DNA of 64,000 nucleotides from Actinostola sp. cb2023 (Eukaryota; Cnidaria; Anthozoa; Actiniaria; Actinostolidae): NCBI GenBank assembly GCA_033675265.1, contig JAUJYZ010000164.1, positions 67,001 through 131,000 of the forward strand, given 5' to 3'. How positions within the stretch are numbered: position 1 is the stretch's first letter; each line of letters begins with the position of its first letter. Below the pieces are notes generated by a model, which saw only the letters and a list, made by a program, of their open reading frames with translations, was not told where the DNA came from and did no database searches. Position numbers and translations under genes: made by a program. Of the stretch, positions 31,550-60,220 are shown piece after piece.

Positions 31550-33016
31550 TACTCGGGCCCTCCCGAAGGAAGCCCGAGTTATAAAATGGGCTTTCTTGTT
31601 TGTTTTTTTTTTTTGTTTTTTTTTTCTCATGGTCACGGAATGAAGAAAAAAATGCGAAGAATGAAGAAAGAATGCGATGTATTTGATCGTATCGAGTTTC
31701 AAGATTTCTCAGCATAGATCTTCAAGCTATTAAAGGTCAGGATTCTAGTTGATCGTTCGACGATGAAGCTAAGGCGCGTTTGTTTTTGTTATAAATGAAA
31801 CGACATCTTTCAGAGTGGGCCCACACGAATCGGCGTATGCTTTTGTCTGTGAAATGAGCGTGTTTAAAGCCCGTGTTTTATCGGCTGTTGTACGACGCCG
31901 TTCCACAAACTCGAACTCATCAAAAAATGAATTGAAAAGCAAATGAAATGAACTCAAAAAGTATCATGACCTCGCTATGTTGTCATGTTTGTTGCTAATT
32001 GTAATAGTACGTGTACAGCTATGTCCATTAAACTCACGACCAGCGATGTAACTACATCTATTGACAAAAAGCTATATGTACAGAAGTCATGCAAACAGTC
32101 GAGCCAGTCGAGCTATTTTCAGTAACTCATGATGGGATGTTTATTTCATTCCACGTTTGCAAAGGTTTTTTTTTATAGGCCATGCCGTTAAAAGCCCGTT
32201 AGCAGCTTCGTCGAGCTTCGCCAGATCATAGTCTGAATCGTCTGGATGTTATATTATTATGTCTCTGAAGCTAGAGAGCGAGGGTTTGATTTTCCAGTAG
32301 ATTTTGTTTTGTTAGCTAATCTCGCTTTGCTTGCTGCCTGACTGTCGTCACGCGCCGTGAAAAACCGTTTAAAAAGTATTCGACAGTAAAACGAAACACA
32401 TTTCTCAGATATATAATGATGGATGTTTATTTGATTCGACGTTTGAAAAATTCAGAAGGAAAAGAAATCGTATAAATCGTACTTCAAAGGTCAATGTACG
32501 AAATTTGGGATCATGCCAAAGTAGTTTTAATAGCCTATTTATATACTTGTTCTATGCTCAAATGGGCCAAATAGTCAGTGAACGGCAAAAATACAATCGA
32601 AATCAAAACGTCATTAGATTTTAGGGATCTGTTACAGAAGAAGACGCTCAATGAGCGTATAGTCGGGTATTTAATATGACAATGACAGTTGCGTGACGAG
32701 AGAGACTATTTATGTCGATGAGCATCGATAAAGATCTCCGACTCTTCGAGGTATACGTTTATGGTACGTATTTAAACGTACTTGAGGTCACTTGAGGTTG
32801 CATATTCATGGCGCCACAAACGGGTCGAATGGTTTCCGAACGCCTATTGAACTAAATCCGAAAGTATGATTCGCTCTCACAACATATTCAATAACACATA
32901 GTACAATTCGGTCATTTTTCTCTATGCTCACCCATACATAGTCTCCCTCGTCACGCAAATGCAACTGTCTTTGTCCTTGTCATAAAGCCCGAGTATACGC
33001 TCATTGAGCGTCTTGT
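31550..33016 (+). mobile_element. Helitron-like element, family 1 (copy H3)
   Basis: 5' hairpin ACTCGGGCCCTTCCGAAGG at 31551. 3' end with AAGCCCGAGT, then ACGCTCATTGAGCGTCTTG ending about 33015. An extra 3' terminus in inverted orientation (AAGACGCTCAATGAGCG) is embedded at 32639, so the last 378 bp is bounded by two outward-facing 3' ends. No replicase gene. Confidence 0.65.
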
Positions 33017-33166
33017 TTTTAAATCTATCCGCCTCAAAAGAAGCGCTTGATATTTCTAAACAAACTTAGAGTAGTTTAATTTTAATAAATTGATTTATTT
33101 TGGTTGAAATTTCGAAGAGTATTTCGGACTGAAGGTAGACCGCTGATCTAATATCGCGGGAGTAAC

Positions 33167-33532
33167 ATGTCTTATATTTCTGGTAACTCACTGTTCAAGC
33201 CAGAAGAGTGGAAGACAGCTGAACAAATTAAAAGCTTTTTCTCGCGCATGTCAGCCAAACAAAAACAACAGCAAATAATGGACGTAGATGAAAGACAAGA
33301 AGACTTATCAGAGGAAGATGTCGTAGCAATACAAGCCCGAGAATCTTTTGAAGCCTTGAGAAATGCCGTGATACAAGACATGGATGTCCCTAGTCACCCT
33401 CACTGTTATAGTCGGAGAAAGGAACATCTGTCAACTATCTTGTGATGGGAAACTCAGCCGCCTACAAATAGCAGAACTTAGAACTATCTGTGAATCTGTG
33501 AAAGTTCAAGGAACTGTCAAAACTGAAAAATA
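33167..33532 (+). pseudogene. Frameshifted fragment of an unrecognised protein
   Basis: ATG at 33167 opens 92 codons, including FKPEEWKTAEQIKSFFSRM, a Gln-rich hinge and ARESFEALRNAVIQDM. After about 33390 a different frame continues in protein-like fashion (VTLTVIVGERNICQLS, KLSRLQIAELRTICESV) to TAA at about 33530. One frameshift explains both. The piece could be the C-terminal part of the same family as the broken zinc-finger gene at 1321-2029, by inference. No catalytic motif is seen. It follows a Helitron-like 3' end by 150 bp. Confidence 0.4.
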
Positions 33533-33534
33533 AC

Positions 33535-35940
33535 ATACATAAAACCACTCGAAGAGTTTTTACTTGCATGCTCTTGCAAGCAATCATAAATAGAGCACTC
33601 TGCCACAGCAACGAACGATATATATTGGAACAGCAGGGCCGTAGGCTGGAACGGGGGGGGGGGGGGAATAACAGGGGGGGATTGGGTGCTTTTATGTATC
33701 TTATTGTTACTAATTTGAGTGGGGCATACTCTTTGCGACAATGGTGGAGTTGAATTTTGCGGGACTCTCTGGACACTCTCAGACGCGAATATTTCTGTCA
33801 AAAAGGGTAGGTAACTTGATCTTGATTTTAGGCTTGTTTTCCATAAATACCTCTTAGCAACCGATAGCCGGTCCATGCCGTACCTTTTTCAGCGACTGAT
33901 GGCCCAAGCGCAAAGCGCGCAGAAAAACGAGGATCAATATTATGACTGACGAGCAAACGAGGTTAATACATTTTTATTATGTACATTACGGACGGAAAAC
34001 ATGGACCAACTAGCTTGAAAAGTTACCTGTCCATATAATATTGCCACTTATCTTTCACTATATCACAAGTAAAATGACTGAGTTTGGGATTTTCAATCAA
34101 AATCGGGATAATCCCGAGTTGCACACTCTGTAATCAAATAAACTCGGGTCAAGAATTCATTTTATTGTAAGACTTCCTCTCATATATTGTGTGCCCCGCA
34201 TTCCCCCTAGCTTACGGGCCTGTGAACATCGTAAAATAGTATCGTCACGCTTTTTATAATGCATTACCAAATGCTAATTACAAACTAGACCCTACTTTTA
34301 CAGATCACAGTTTATAGACAAGACAAAATGTGTACACGTAGAAAGGTATACTATTTTATGGCAAATTTAGTCAACATACCTTTTATTCTGCTATATATTC
34401 TTGCCTATTACTATCTTTAAGACCGATCAGTAAAGTAATATTTTTCTCGTAAACATCTGCATGTAGCGATGTAGCACAACCAAAACAAATGAAAGGTTGT
34501 CAGGAATGCAATAAAATATTTATATGGACTTCATTATAGTGTAAACTTCGTCAAATCTATCTAAAATCCTTCAATTTGAGTTTAATTATCGCTGAAAAGG
34601 TGCAGTAATGACATTAACAGCGACTTTTTGTCGAAAATAGAGAGAGTCACGCCATGCCGTGTCGACCGGAAGTAAATATTTCGCTCGAACAAACACATTT
34701 CGGGCGTGATTTGTGTCAACTTTGGAGGCGACTCACATCCAAGGAATTTGAGATCCCAATTGTAACTTTGCTTTTTCTTAATATTCAGGCATAGTACTTT
34801 TGCAGACTGTAATTAATTTTGAAAATAACTGCCGCACTTTCGAGAAAATGATTTTCAAAGATGACCCATTTTACGATCTTCATTCGAATGATTTCAAAAC
34901 CGTGTCAATTTTGTACAACTCGTCGGATTGGACTGTACTCTTTAAAACAGCTTCTTTATAGGCTAAGTTTACCTGTCGAAACATAAAATTCGGCAGCGGC
35001 TAGGTAATGTTCACTTTTTGGATCGTCAAGTTTAGGCTAAGATTTAGGCATCATAGACCGTGCAAGAAGTCAAAAACCGAGGGGGGTGGTCAATCTCAAA
35101 AAAATAAAGGCCGACCAAGCTTTAAATACCACAGTTCATCATCATATGGGATAGTCTTTTAGTGGACAAAAGATAGAGAGAATCGGCTGACCCCCATCTT
35201 TTGCCCCCCCCCCTGTTTTCTCTGACAATGACATTACAATCGAATTGTAATGAATATCGATTGTATTGAATTGCAGATCGAATAGTCAAATATTATACGA
35301 TTAAAAACTCCTTGTTGAACAGTACTGGATTTATCCAACGAAATAACTAGCTAGCTTTGGTAGTGGCGACTCACTCAGCGTGGGCCCGTACAAATACCCT
35401 ACGAGTAAGTACGAGACTTGAAGTAACGAGGCACGGAAGTTTCTTGTATCTGGAATCTTACACTTTAATCAGTGCTCTAGCTAGCACGACGGCCAGTTGG
35501 TCTCTGAATTCTTCAGTATAATTTAGTTCTTCTATATATAACACGTGTACTTTTCTATTGTTACATCATGTTCACGGGTAAAACGTAACTACTTAATCAT
35601 CAAAATTACAATGCGTGACTGACTAAGCGAATCAAAAACTAGCATGCAATACGTGCTAAAAGACGAGATAACGTAGAGGAAGAATTATTGGCTCTCACAA
35701 GAAGATTAAGGAATCCGTGAACTGGTACAAGTGACCCTTATCACTGGCCATAACGTTAGGAATGAGGAGCTTTACCAAGAAATAAATTCACAGCATGGGT
35801 CGTAAATCGGTGTTTTGTGGGTGTGAAAATGTACGCATTTACGCAAGCGGTGATGACTAAATAGGGTCAAGTCGTGCCAGCTTTAATCAACAAACTATAA
35901 CAACAACAGAATCGAAAATTAGACGCGCATAATTATCGAT
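33535..35940. other. Gene-free stretch with few repeats
   Basis: A G-run (about 15) is at 33651-33665. Otherwise nothing coding or repeated within the window was recognised over 2.4 kb. Confidence 0.5.
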
Positions 35941-35949
35941 CAGTTATAT

Positions 35950-36890
35950 TTGTTAGAGAGAGAGAAAAATCCCAAGAGCAGATTTACGGGCGGAACACCT
36001 AGTAACTTCTGCTGCTCTGCTTTCGGGCGAATCACCTTAAAAGCAGTTGGAATATTAAGTAGAATAAAGCTAGATGTGACTGTTATGTTTACTTAGTAGT
36101 TACAGAGAGGAAAATACATCCCAAGAACAGATTTACGGGCGGAACACCTAGTAACTTCTGCTGCTCTGCTTTCGGGCGAATCACCTTAAAAGCAGTTGGA
36201 ATATTAAGTAGAACTAGACGCTCTTCTAGCGTGAAGTCGGGCTTCTAAATGAAATGTAACCTATTTGAACTAAATATAGATATCTTATAGTGCGATTTTC
36301 AGTGCGATTGAAACAGTTTTTGGTTGCTTGTCGTTGCATGACTCGAGCTCGATAGAACATGCTTTCCTTGCAATTTCAGTACTGCGAACTTTACAGTATA
36401 TCAGTAAAAACGTTTAATAGCCCGACTTCACGCTACTAGAGCGTCCTGTTTCAATCTAAAATTTAGATTTAGACGAGAAAAGACTTATATTTTGGCCCCT
36501 TGACCTCCGGTGCTTTCCCTGATTGGTTTGTGCTTTATAATCTTTCTTGGCCAGACTTCATGTCTCCTTCGGCTTTAGCTCGACGTTTAATAGTCTCGCC
36601 CCAATCTCCGCGCCAACAAACAAGGAACGCCTGTAATGTGACCTGTCGATTTGAGGTCAAAGAATACGAAGAAGAAGAACGCTCTGCATTTTTAGAGTCG
36701 GGTTTCCGCAGGAAGCCCGACTAATAAAGCTAGATGTGACTGTTATGTTTACTTAGTAGTTACAGAGAGGAAAATACATCCCAAGAACAGATTTACGGGC
36801 GGAACACCTAGTAACTTCTGCTGCTCTGCTTTCGGGCGAGTCACCTTAAAAGCAGTTGGAATATCAAGTAGAATAAAGCAAGATATGACT
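35950..36890. repeat. 149-bp tandem repeat, three units, split by an insertion
   Basis: The marker CAGATTTACGGGCGG is at 35979, 36128 and 36788. The first spacing is 149 bp; the second is 660 bp, the excess of 511 bp being the element at 36214-36724. Confidence 0.93.
36214..36724 (-). mobile_element. Helitron-like element, family 2 (word AGTCGGGC), with empty site
   Basis: On the minus strand the 5' end is TTAGTCGGGCTTCC, loop, GGAAACCCGACTC and the 3' end is GCCCGACTTC, hairpin ACGCTAGAAGAGCGT, CTAG. An inverted internal copy of the 3' end lies at 36423-36450. The uninterrupted joint of the neighbouring 149-bp unit (AAGTAGAATAAAGC) shows insertion at a TT (or A|TT) site with no long target duplication. 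A second copy is at 55088-55535. Confidence 0.75.
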
Positions 36891-37980
36891 TATTTAAATA
36901 GGATGTTTGACTTTTTGAACACCTTCGGAATTTGGCGCGCTTTTTGGTTGTTTATCGGCATGACTGCGAGCAACTTCTAAACAACTTCCTTCACCAAAGC
37001 CTCCAATTGTAGTGACAAGAAATGTACTTTTAATCTAGCTCACTTGTTAGCTTTCTTACTTTAATTTTGCTGGCCTTGAGTTTTCTTGTTTACCTGCAAC
37101 CCGGTACTTGATTTCCGTTCGACATCATCTGACATCATCTCACGGATCATGGAACTCGAATCGAAGTCATTTATGAAATCAATGACTTTCGCGAAATCGC
37201 GAGCTAGAATCTCTGAACGTCAGAAGACAGCCACAAATTCCAAATGAGGTCGAAGCGTAGACTTCTTCGGTTCGGCCTTTAATAAGAATCTCGCTTCGCA
37301 AGTGGACGCCATTTTCAAAATCGAGCTTTTTTTTCAATGGCACACGTCCGATTTTAAATTCCTCGCCTGGGAAAGCTATAAATCTCATTGGTGAGAGCGT
37401 ACCACTGACGACTCGTGACAAGAAGTGACGAAGAAACTCGACGAAACTGCATCGATCCTTACGCCATTGATCTGAAGAGTGGAAGTAATCTTTCGATTTG
37501 CGCGCAAAATACATAGTCAAGAATGACATTATAAAAGTGACCTTCTAGATTTATTAACTTTATTAACAGGCATTACAATGCCTGATGATGACATACACTA
37601 CAGAGTTGTACTCATGAAGGTTCATATATCCGTATCGACACTCCATAGTGATGACATATCATGTACCAGTGTTTGATGATATCGTACTTAAACAATAGCA
37701 AATTGAGTCTCCCGCAGCGAAACAACTCACTTTCAAAGTGAGTTGTTTCACTTTTTTCCGGCTAAAGCTTCTCGTTGAGAAGTCTCTAACGCCGCTATGA
37801 CTACAAGTTGTGAATAATGAATTACTTGCAACAGGTGTTTACTGGAATCTTTAACCTGCTTATTGTGTCTTCACTTATAGAAAATATCTGCCAATTCGCT
37901 TTGTTTTGCCAATTTATATGAAAATAACTTGAATAATTTGCCTAGAAATTTCTTCTAAATTTCTCTAATTTTCTTCCTTT
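36890..37980. other. Gene-free stretch
   Basis: CATCATCTGACATCATCTCA direct repeat near 37122-37142. AACAACTCACTTTC/AAAGTGAGTTGTTTC hairpin at 37723-37750. No gene. Confidence 0.45.
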
Positions 37981-37983
37981 ACA

Positions 37984-38112
37984 CATCTACAAAGCACGAT
38001 GGGTCGTATTTTGATAGCCGTTATCCCATCTACAAAGCACGACGGGTCGTATTTTGATAGCCGTTATCCCATCTACAAAGCACGATGGGTCGTATTTTGA
38101 TAGCCGTTATCC
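37984..38112. repeat. 43-bp tandem repeat, three units
   Basis: CATCTACAAAGCACGA starts at 37984, 38027 and 38070; one substitution only (GATGGG/GACGGG). Confidence 0.95.
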
Positions 38113-38290
38113 CATCTATCTGGGTATTATTTATAAAAAATATTGTTCAATTTATTAAAGTATCAAAGTGAAATAAACTATTGTTTATTATTGATTAGAC
38201 CTTTGGTTAATATTTAACTTTTATACGTGTCGACGGCTTGAAATATAAATAAAGTGTCGCTTTAGTAACGTCTGTATAGTGAGAATCCCA

Positions 38291-38390
38291 TTTCCCCGAG
38301 TTGGATACCGAGTCCGAGTTAGAGTTGGAGTCGAGTTGGAGTCGAGTTGGAGTCCGAGTTAGAGTCCGAGTTACATATTGAGTTTGGTAT
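38291..38390. repeat. GAGTTGGAGTC minisatellite, left partner of 42775-42882
   Basis: CCCCGAGTTGGATACCGAGT followed by GTCGAGTTGGA units. The same sequence lies inverted at 42775-42882, so the pair could be the termini of a 4.6-kb composite. Confidence 0.7.
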
Positions 38391-38429
38391 TAGCTGAAAT
38401 TTTTATATAATATAACTTTTTTAATAATA

Positions 38430-38580
38430 ACAGTAACAATAATAATAATAATGATTATGATGATAATAATACTAATACTAATAACAATAATAATAATGAT
38501 AATGATAATAATAACAATAATAATAAATAATAATAATAACAATAATAATAAATAATAATAATAACAATAATAATAAATAA
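38430..38580. repeat. AAT/AATAAC microsatellite
   Basis: AATAAT/AATAAC units abutting the transposon end at 38581. Confidence 0.9.
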
Positions 38581-39860
38581 CAGGAGCCCATAAGTAGGAG
38601 CCTCCATCTACCGTACTGGGTTTGTGAGACGACCTGTGACCGGATCAGGCTATTTTTAGAACTCCTTTTCCCGCGAACTAATCATCAATCAATAGGAATC
38701 CCCCATGGGAATTAAACAGAGCCAATCAGCATCAATGAGGTAGATGATTTGTGTTTATTTGTGATATATGAACAAAGTAGCCTGCGTCACATCCGGACGA
38801 AAAGTCCGTGGCGAAAGCGCCAATAACCGTGTTCTGACCCCCTGCGAACGCGATTAGATATAAAATTCTGATTGGTTAATTCGCAATGATGCTCTTTTTA
38901 CACGAACTCCTATTGGATAAATTATCGCACCGGAGTTATGAAAGTTCGTGTTCTGAAGTTCTCCACGAAACTGAACCACGATCGGCCCACGGGCGATAGA
39001 TAATATTCCTACCAAGTTCTTTTAAAATATATGCAAAACTCCGAGAACATTTAAAGCCGAAATCAAATCGATCCCTCCTCTTCCAAAATTCGCGGCTAAA
39101 ACTGGTTTACTAAAAAAAGCCTAACCGTCGTGTCAGCCGTCTTCTCACGAATATATCCAGGATGGACGGGTTCCTAGCAAACTGATGACGCTCCTGTGAA
39201 ATAATTATATTTACACGACGGTTAGGATTTTAAAAATACGGCTAACATGACGGTTAGGATAATAAAAGACACTTATCAATAATAGCATAATGTTTGAATT
39301 CATTGGAAAGAATCGAACGATTTAAAGGGAACTGAACATAAAGGACGAATATTATCCTATCGCCCGTTAGTCTCCCTCGCAGGCGTGTTTAGTGTCGCGC
39401 CAAACTTCATCGGTTTTAAATCTTTCATAAACGGTGCGACAATATTATCAATAGGAGTTCGTGTAAGTAAATCAGAATCTATTATATATAATCGCGTAGT
39501 GCAGGGGGTCCAGAACACGGTTATTGGCGTTGATTCGCAGACGGAATGACAGAGAAAATTACGGATGTGACGCAGGCAGAACAAAGTAGAAATGGTGGTC
39601 CTGAAGGAAGTAGAGAATAACAATGTACAGTGAGTTTTTGCAGAGTTTATCGGAAAACCTGCCTTCAACAGCTGTTTCTCAAGGAACTAAAAAATCATCA
39701 AATTGTAAACCTACCAAGCCAAAAGCTATTTAACAAAGCCGAAATACAAAAATCCCTGGTGAATTTTAAAATTTCGCGGCAAAACTGGTGATTCTAAAAA
39801 TAGCCTGATCCGGTCACAGGTCGTCTCACGAATCAGGAGGCTCCTACTTATGGGCTCCTG
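38581..39860. mobile_element. DNA transposon with CAGGAGCC termini, copy 2, interrupted
   Basis: Same ends as copy 1 at 16722-17238 (CAGGAGCCCATAAGTAGGAG and GCTCCTACTTATGGGCTCCTG). A second element (38781-39578) is inserted just after ATGAACAAAGT; copy 1 is uninterrupted there. No clear target duplication survives next to the flanking AAT microsatellites. Confidence 0.8.
38781..39578. mobile_element. Mutator-like element nested in the CAGGAGCC element
   Basis: Inverted ends CCTGCGTCACATCCG and CGGATGTGACGCAGG, with further inverted words inside (CCAATAACCGTGTTCTG and its complement at 39515). Flanks are an 11-bp direct repeat GAACAAAGTAG (38770-38780 and 39579-39589), in the 9-11-bp range typical of Mutator-like elements. 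The older copy 1 shows the site occupied once (GAACAAAGTGG). No transposase is seen. Confidence 0.75.
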
Positions 39861-39895
39861 GCAGAGTAATAATAATGCAAATGTGTGAACACGGT

Positions 39896-39902
39896 AATAA
39901 TA

Positions 39903-39950
<48 letters not shown>

Positions 39951-40014
39951 TGATGATGATAATAATACTAATACTAATAACAATAATAATAATGATAATA
40001 ATAATACTAATAAC

Positions 40015-40049
<35 letters not shown>

Positions 40050-40076
40050 TGATGATGATGATAATAATACTAATAC

Positions 40077-40113
<37 letters not shown>
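39896..40113. repeat. AAT/GAT microsatellite
   Basis: AATAATAAT with blocks of GATGATGAT and AATACTAAT; repeats the pattern at 38430-38580. Confidence 0.95.
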
Positions 40114-40115
<2 letters not shown>

Positions 40116-40249
40116 GGGTGTTTCCCCCCAACAACTTGTTATATTTCAACGATCTATAACGCGAACATGGGTGACGGAAACAGCATCTTATCTGAAACGA
40201 ATGTATGAAAAGAGGGCTATTCAAATCGCTGTTTCTATCGATGCCTTGC

Positions 40250-41500
40250 AACACATCATCTAAGTGAAATCGAAAGCTTCATGTTGGCCAACCAATATAT
40301 ATTTATACTTGTACGTGGCCATTACTATCCTGATTACAATCTGGTCCCAGAGGCACTGACATACTCCACCGTATTTTAGAACCGCGTTGTTCGCGCTGTT
40401 TGAAAATACAGTAGCCCAGAACTAGTACGGTACTGATAAACAGTTCGCTATTTATATGTGGGGTGTCAATTTTTTTCGTTTAATTATCTCTTTGTTACTT
40501 TGTTTGTCTCTTCAATATTGAGCTCAAAAAGTTATTATTATTGGAATGAATCGAAAACACAGTTCAATTCTTTAACCATATGATCTCAGTTTTAAAACCA
40601 CAACAATTATTATTATTATTATAATCAAGTCGATATTAGTCGACACAGATCAACTATACCCCAGTTTCACGCGATAATTGCCTAGTGTATTGTGTATTAA
40701 AACTAAATGTTAAAAGACGAAGAAATAAAGGAAATTCAATTCCAGAAAACACAAATAAATCTACGAAATGTGCAGCGAACATTATTTAATGATAAACAAA
40801 GCAACAGTGGTACTGTTTTATTGAAATATATATTTCACTATAATAATAATAATATTTATTATTATAGTATACTAACAATGTGCAATGGGTGGTTGGATTT
40901 CGGAAAGTTTGCTGTACTCGAGAACAAATGTTTTCAAATGGCAACTGATCAGAGTGGTCGACATATTGGATCGACAGCCACTCACAATGACTAGACTTTT
41001 CTTACTCTGCATGCCTCGATAATGTTTTCTAACCGGGAGGTCGTGAGTTCAATTCCCACCAAGCCCTTTTTCCCTATATTCCTAGTCATCCCTTATTTTC
41101 ATTTTCAACTCTTTTTCTAGCTTACTTTTTTCAACAAATATAAGTGAAATTTTCATGGGTAACGGCTAGTTAGTAATATTAAGCCTCTTTTTACTGAACG
41201 GATTTGAAGGCATACAAGCTAGGTATAGACGCTCCATTATCGGGAACTCGGCCTTCTAAAAAAGCTACTTTAGCTATTTATGCTTGCACAATTTAAAACA
41301 TAATTTCCACAGTCGACAATACCAGCTCAGAATTGGTATAAACGGCAAGTGCTAGTAAAATCGAAAAACATACTTAGATTTTAGGCAACTATTTCAGAAA
41401 ATGAGGAGATTTTGAAAATCACAGCGTGACTATTAATAAATAAAGCAATGTTTGGTCACTCGTTGCGTGACACCGGGTAATTAGTCGCCCGTAGACTCTT
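40250..41500. other. Gene-free stretch with tRNA-like and Helitron-like scraps
   Basis: GGTCGTGAGTTCAATTCCC at 41039-41058 resembles a pol III B box but no tRNA can be built. AGACGCTCC...AACTCGGCC at 41229-41255 resembles a decayed Helitron-like 3' end. No gene. Confidence 0.4.
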
Positions 41501-41560
41501 CGAAGGGCCGGTGACCGATGATGATCCTGGGTTGGTTAAAATGGGGAGTCATAAATCGTC

Positions 41561-42660
41561 CAGTTTGGAATCGAGTTCGAGTTCGAGTTATGGTTCGAGT
41601 TACGGTTCGAGTTATAGTTCGAGTTATGGTTCGTCCTAGTCCGACCCTGGATCCCAGGGTTTATTCGTTCTTCGACAAAACTTTTCGTGAATTCGCGGAG
41701 TCGTTGAAATTTACTTCGTGAACTGAAATAAATATATATCTGCCGTGTTGTAATGTCGTGATGTAGCCGGAGATGCGTAGCCTTCAATACGTGACACAGG
41801 GCACAGGGAAAACACACAGTACTGGCCATGCTTTAAAATTATTCTACGCTCCGAACAAATCAATTACGAACTTCGATATAACCGGATAACATAATTGCTC
41901 GAGTTTGAATAAAACTAAAAAACGCAATGAAAGACAACTTCAACGAGGCTTCCATCTTAGAACATGAAATTTACGAATATCGAGCAATAATTTCGACTTT
42001 CATCGCGACTGAACTACCAAGAGTTTTAGGGGAGTAACAGCATTGTGCATCGCAACACAATTAGTAGACATATCATGACACGACAACGATTTGAGTCGAC
42101 TGTAAAAATATGTTTGTTTGTATAATATTGGGGTTCGTTATATGAGGGTCAAAATCCATATTTTTTCTGTTTGACAGGATGAAGAAAAGTGGAAGAAAAT
42201 GGTTCGTTATACTTGTGTCATCGTTACATCGAAGTTCGATTCGGAATTATTTTGTTACTGAGGGTTTTCCTGTCTCCTGTTTCACTTATGAAAACGAAGA
42301 CACGCGTATTCTAACCTACATATACAGACGGTCTATTTCCTGCCTTCAGAATAGTTAGTTCTTGACGTATTTTCCTAATACCACGACATCACAACACCGC
42401 AGATATCTATTTATTTGCAGTTTCACACAATTATTATTTTTCGAGTATAAAACGTTTCTTAAAATGTCCGATATACAAAAGAGAGATTTTAACAAAGTAA
42501 ATTTCGACGAATTCACGATATATACGTTATGTCGAAGAACGAATACTAAACCCTGGGATCCAGGGTCGGACTAGGACGGACCATAACTCGAACTATAACT
42601 CGAACCGTAACTCGAACCGCAACTCAAACTCGAACTCGATTCCAAACTCGACGTTTCGGG
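41561..42660. mobile_element. Inverted-repeat element with TTCGAGTTA-rich arms
   Basis: Left arm from GTTTGGAATCGAGTTCGAG through GTCCTAGTCCGACCCTGGAT; the right arm is the complement, ending AACTCGACGTTTCGGG. The same GTTTGGAATCGAG word also occurs inside family-1 Helitron-like elements (3115, 45303). Interior is AT-rich without a gene. Confidence 0.65.
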
Positions 42661-42774
42661 ATTCCCGTTAAAATGTATATACTCATGGTCCTTCTTCGAA
42701 GATTTTCGGGTGAATAACTTTATCGAAATGAGTGTATATCAAGTCGATTTTCAAATACGATAATCTGGTAATGA

Positions 42775-42882
42775 AAATCTAACTCGGACTCTAACTCGGT
42801 CTAACTCGGACTCCAACTCGACTCCAACTCGACTCCAACTCGACTCCAACTCGGACACCGACTCGGTATCCAACTCGGGGAT
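42775..42882. repeat. GACTCCAACTC minisatellite, right partner of 38291
   Basis: CGACTCCAACT units ending in GGTATCCAACTCGGGG, the reverse complement of the left partner's start. Confidence 0.7.
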
Positions 42883-43463
42883 TTACTTCTCCCCTGTATA
42901 GTGTGTAGAGAACGCTGTGTACTAGTTAAGATCAAACCGAATACATATATAGGATGGTAATAGGTTTCTCTACTACACTAAGGTAGTTTTGTATGGCAAT
43001 TGCCCTATACCACTATGACGTAACGGCTTATTTATGAGGGGGACAGAATCGTGAAGAACAATAGAAATTTGAACTAAATCTGCTCTGCTGAGGTTCGCTT
43101 GATTTCAAATTGCCTAGTTTCGAGATATTATATTCATCGATACTTTTCCCACAATATTTACTGTGTTTGGTGACTTTTATCGCTTTCAGACCGTCTGTAA
43201 AATACATTTATTTGAGAAATCCTTTGTGTTGTTGCTGTTTTGTCCCCCTCTAGCGACCATGATCCTTAGCGTTTAAACAATAGATTGTTTTGATTTGACG
43301 TCATAGGGCAATTATTTGTGTATAAACATTTATAGGCGTGGTCAAATATATCAGGGACCGACTTCACGCTAGTAGACCGTGATTGATATTGATATAGGTA
43401 TATTGATATTGTTCCACAGGGAACCCAAAGATAAGTCTGGAACTACCATATATCTTATTTCAG

Positions 43464-43486
43464 TCCAGCCGTGACCTGAGCACATC
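43464..43486 (+). other. Likely 5'UTR of the SLC7 gene after a splice acceptor
   Basis: TATCTTATTTCAG ending at 43463 is a good acceptor 23 bp before the ATG, suggesting a 5'UTR intron. The upstream exon and promoter were not located. Confidence 0.4.

Positions 43487-60220
<16,734 letters not shown>

Noticed and set aside
39726..40254. Poly-Ile and poly-Leu frames
   Set aside because: Translations of the AAT microsatellite.
41000..41075. tRNA gene
   Set aside because: A B-box-like word is present, but no acceptor stem or full cloverleaf can be formed.
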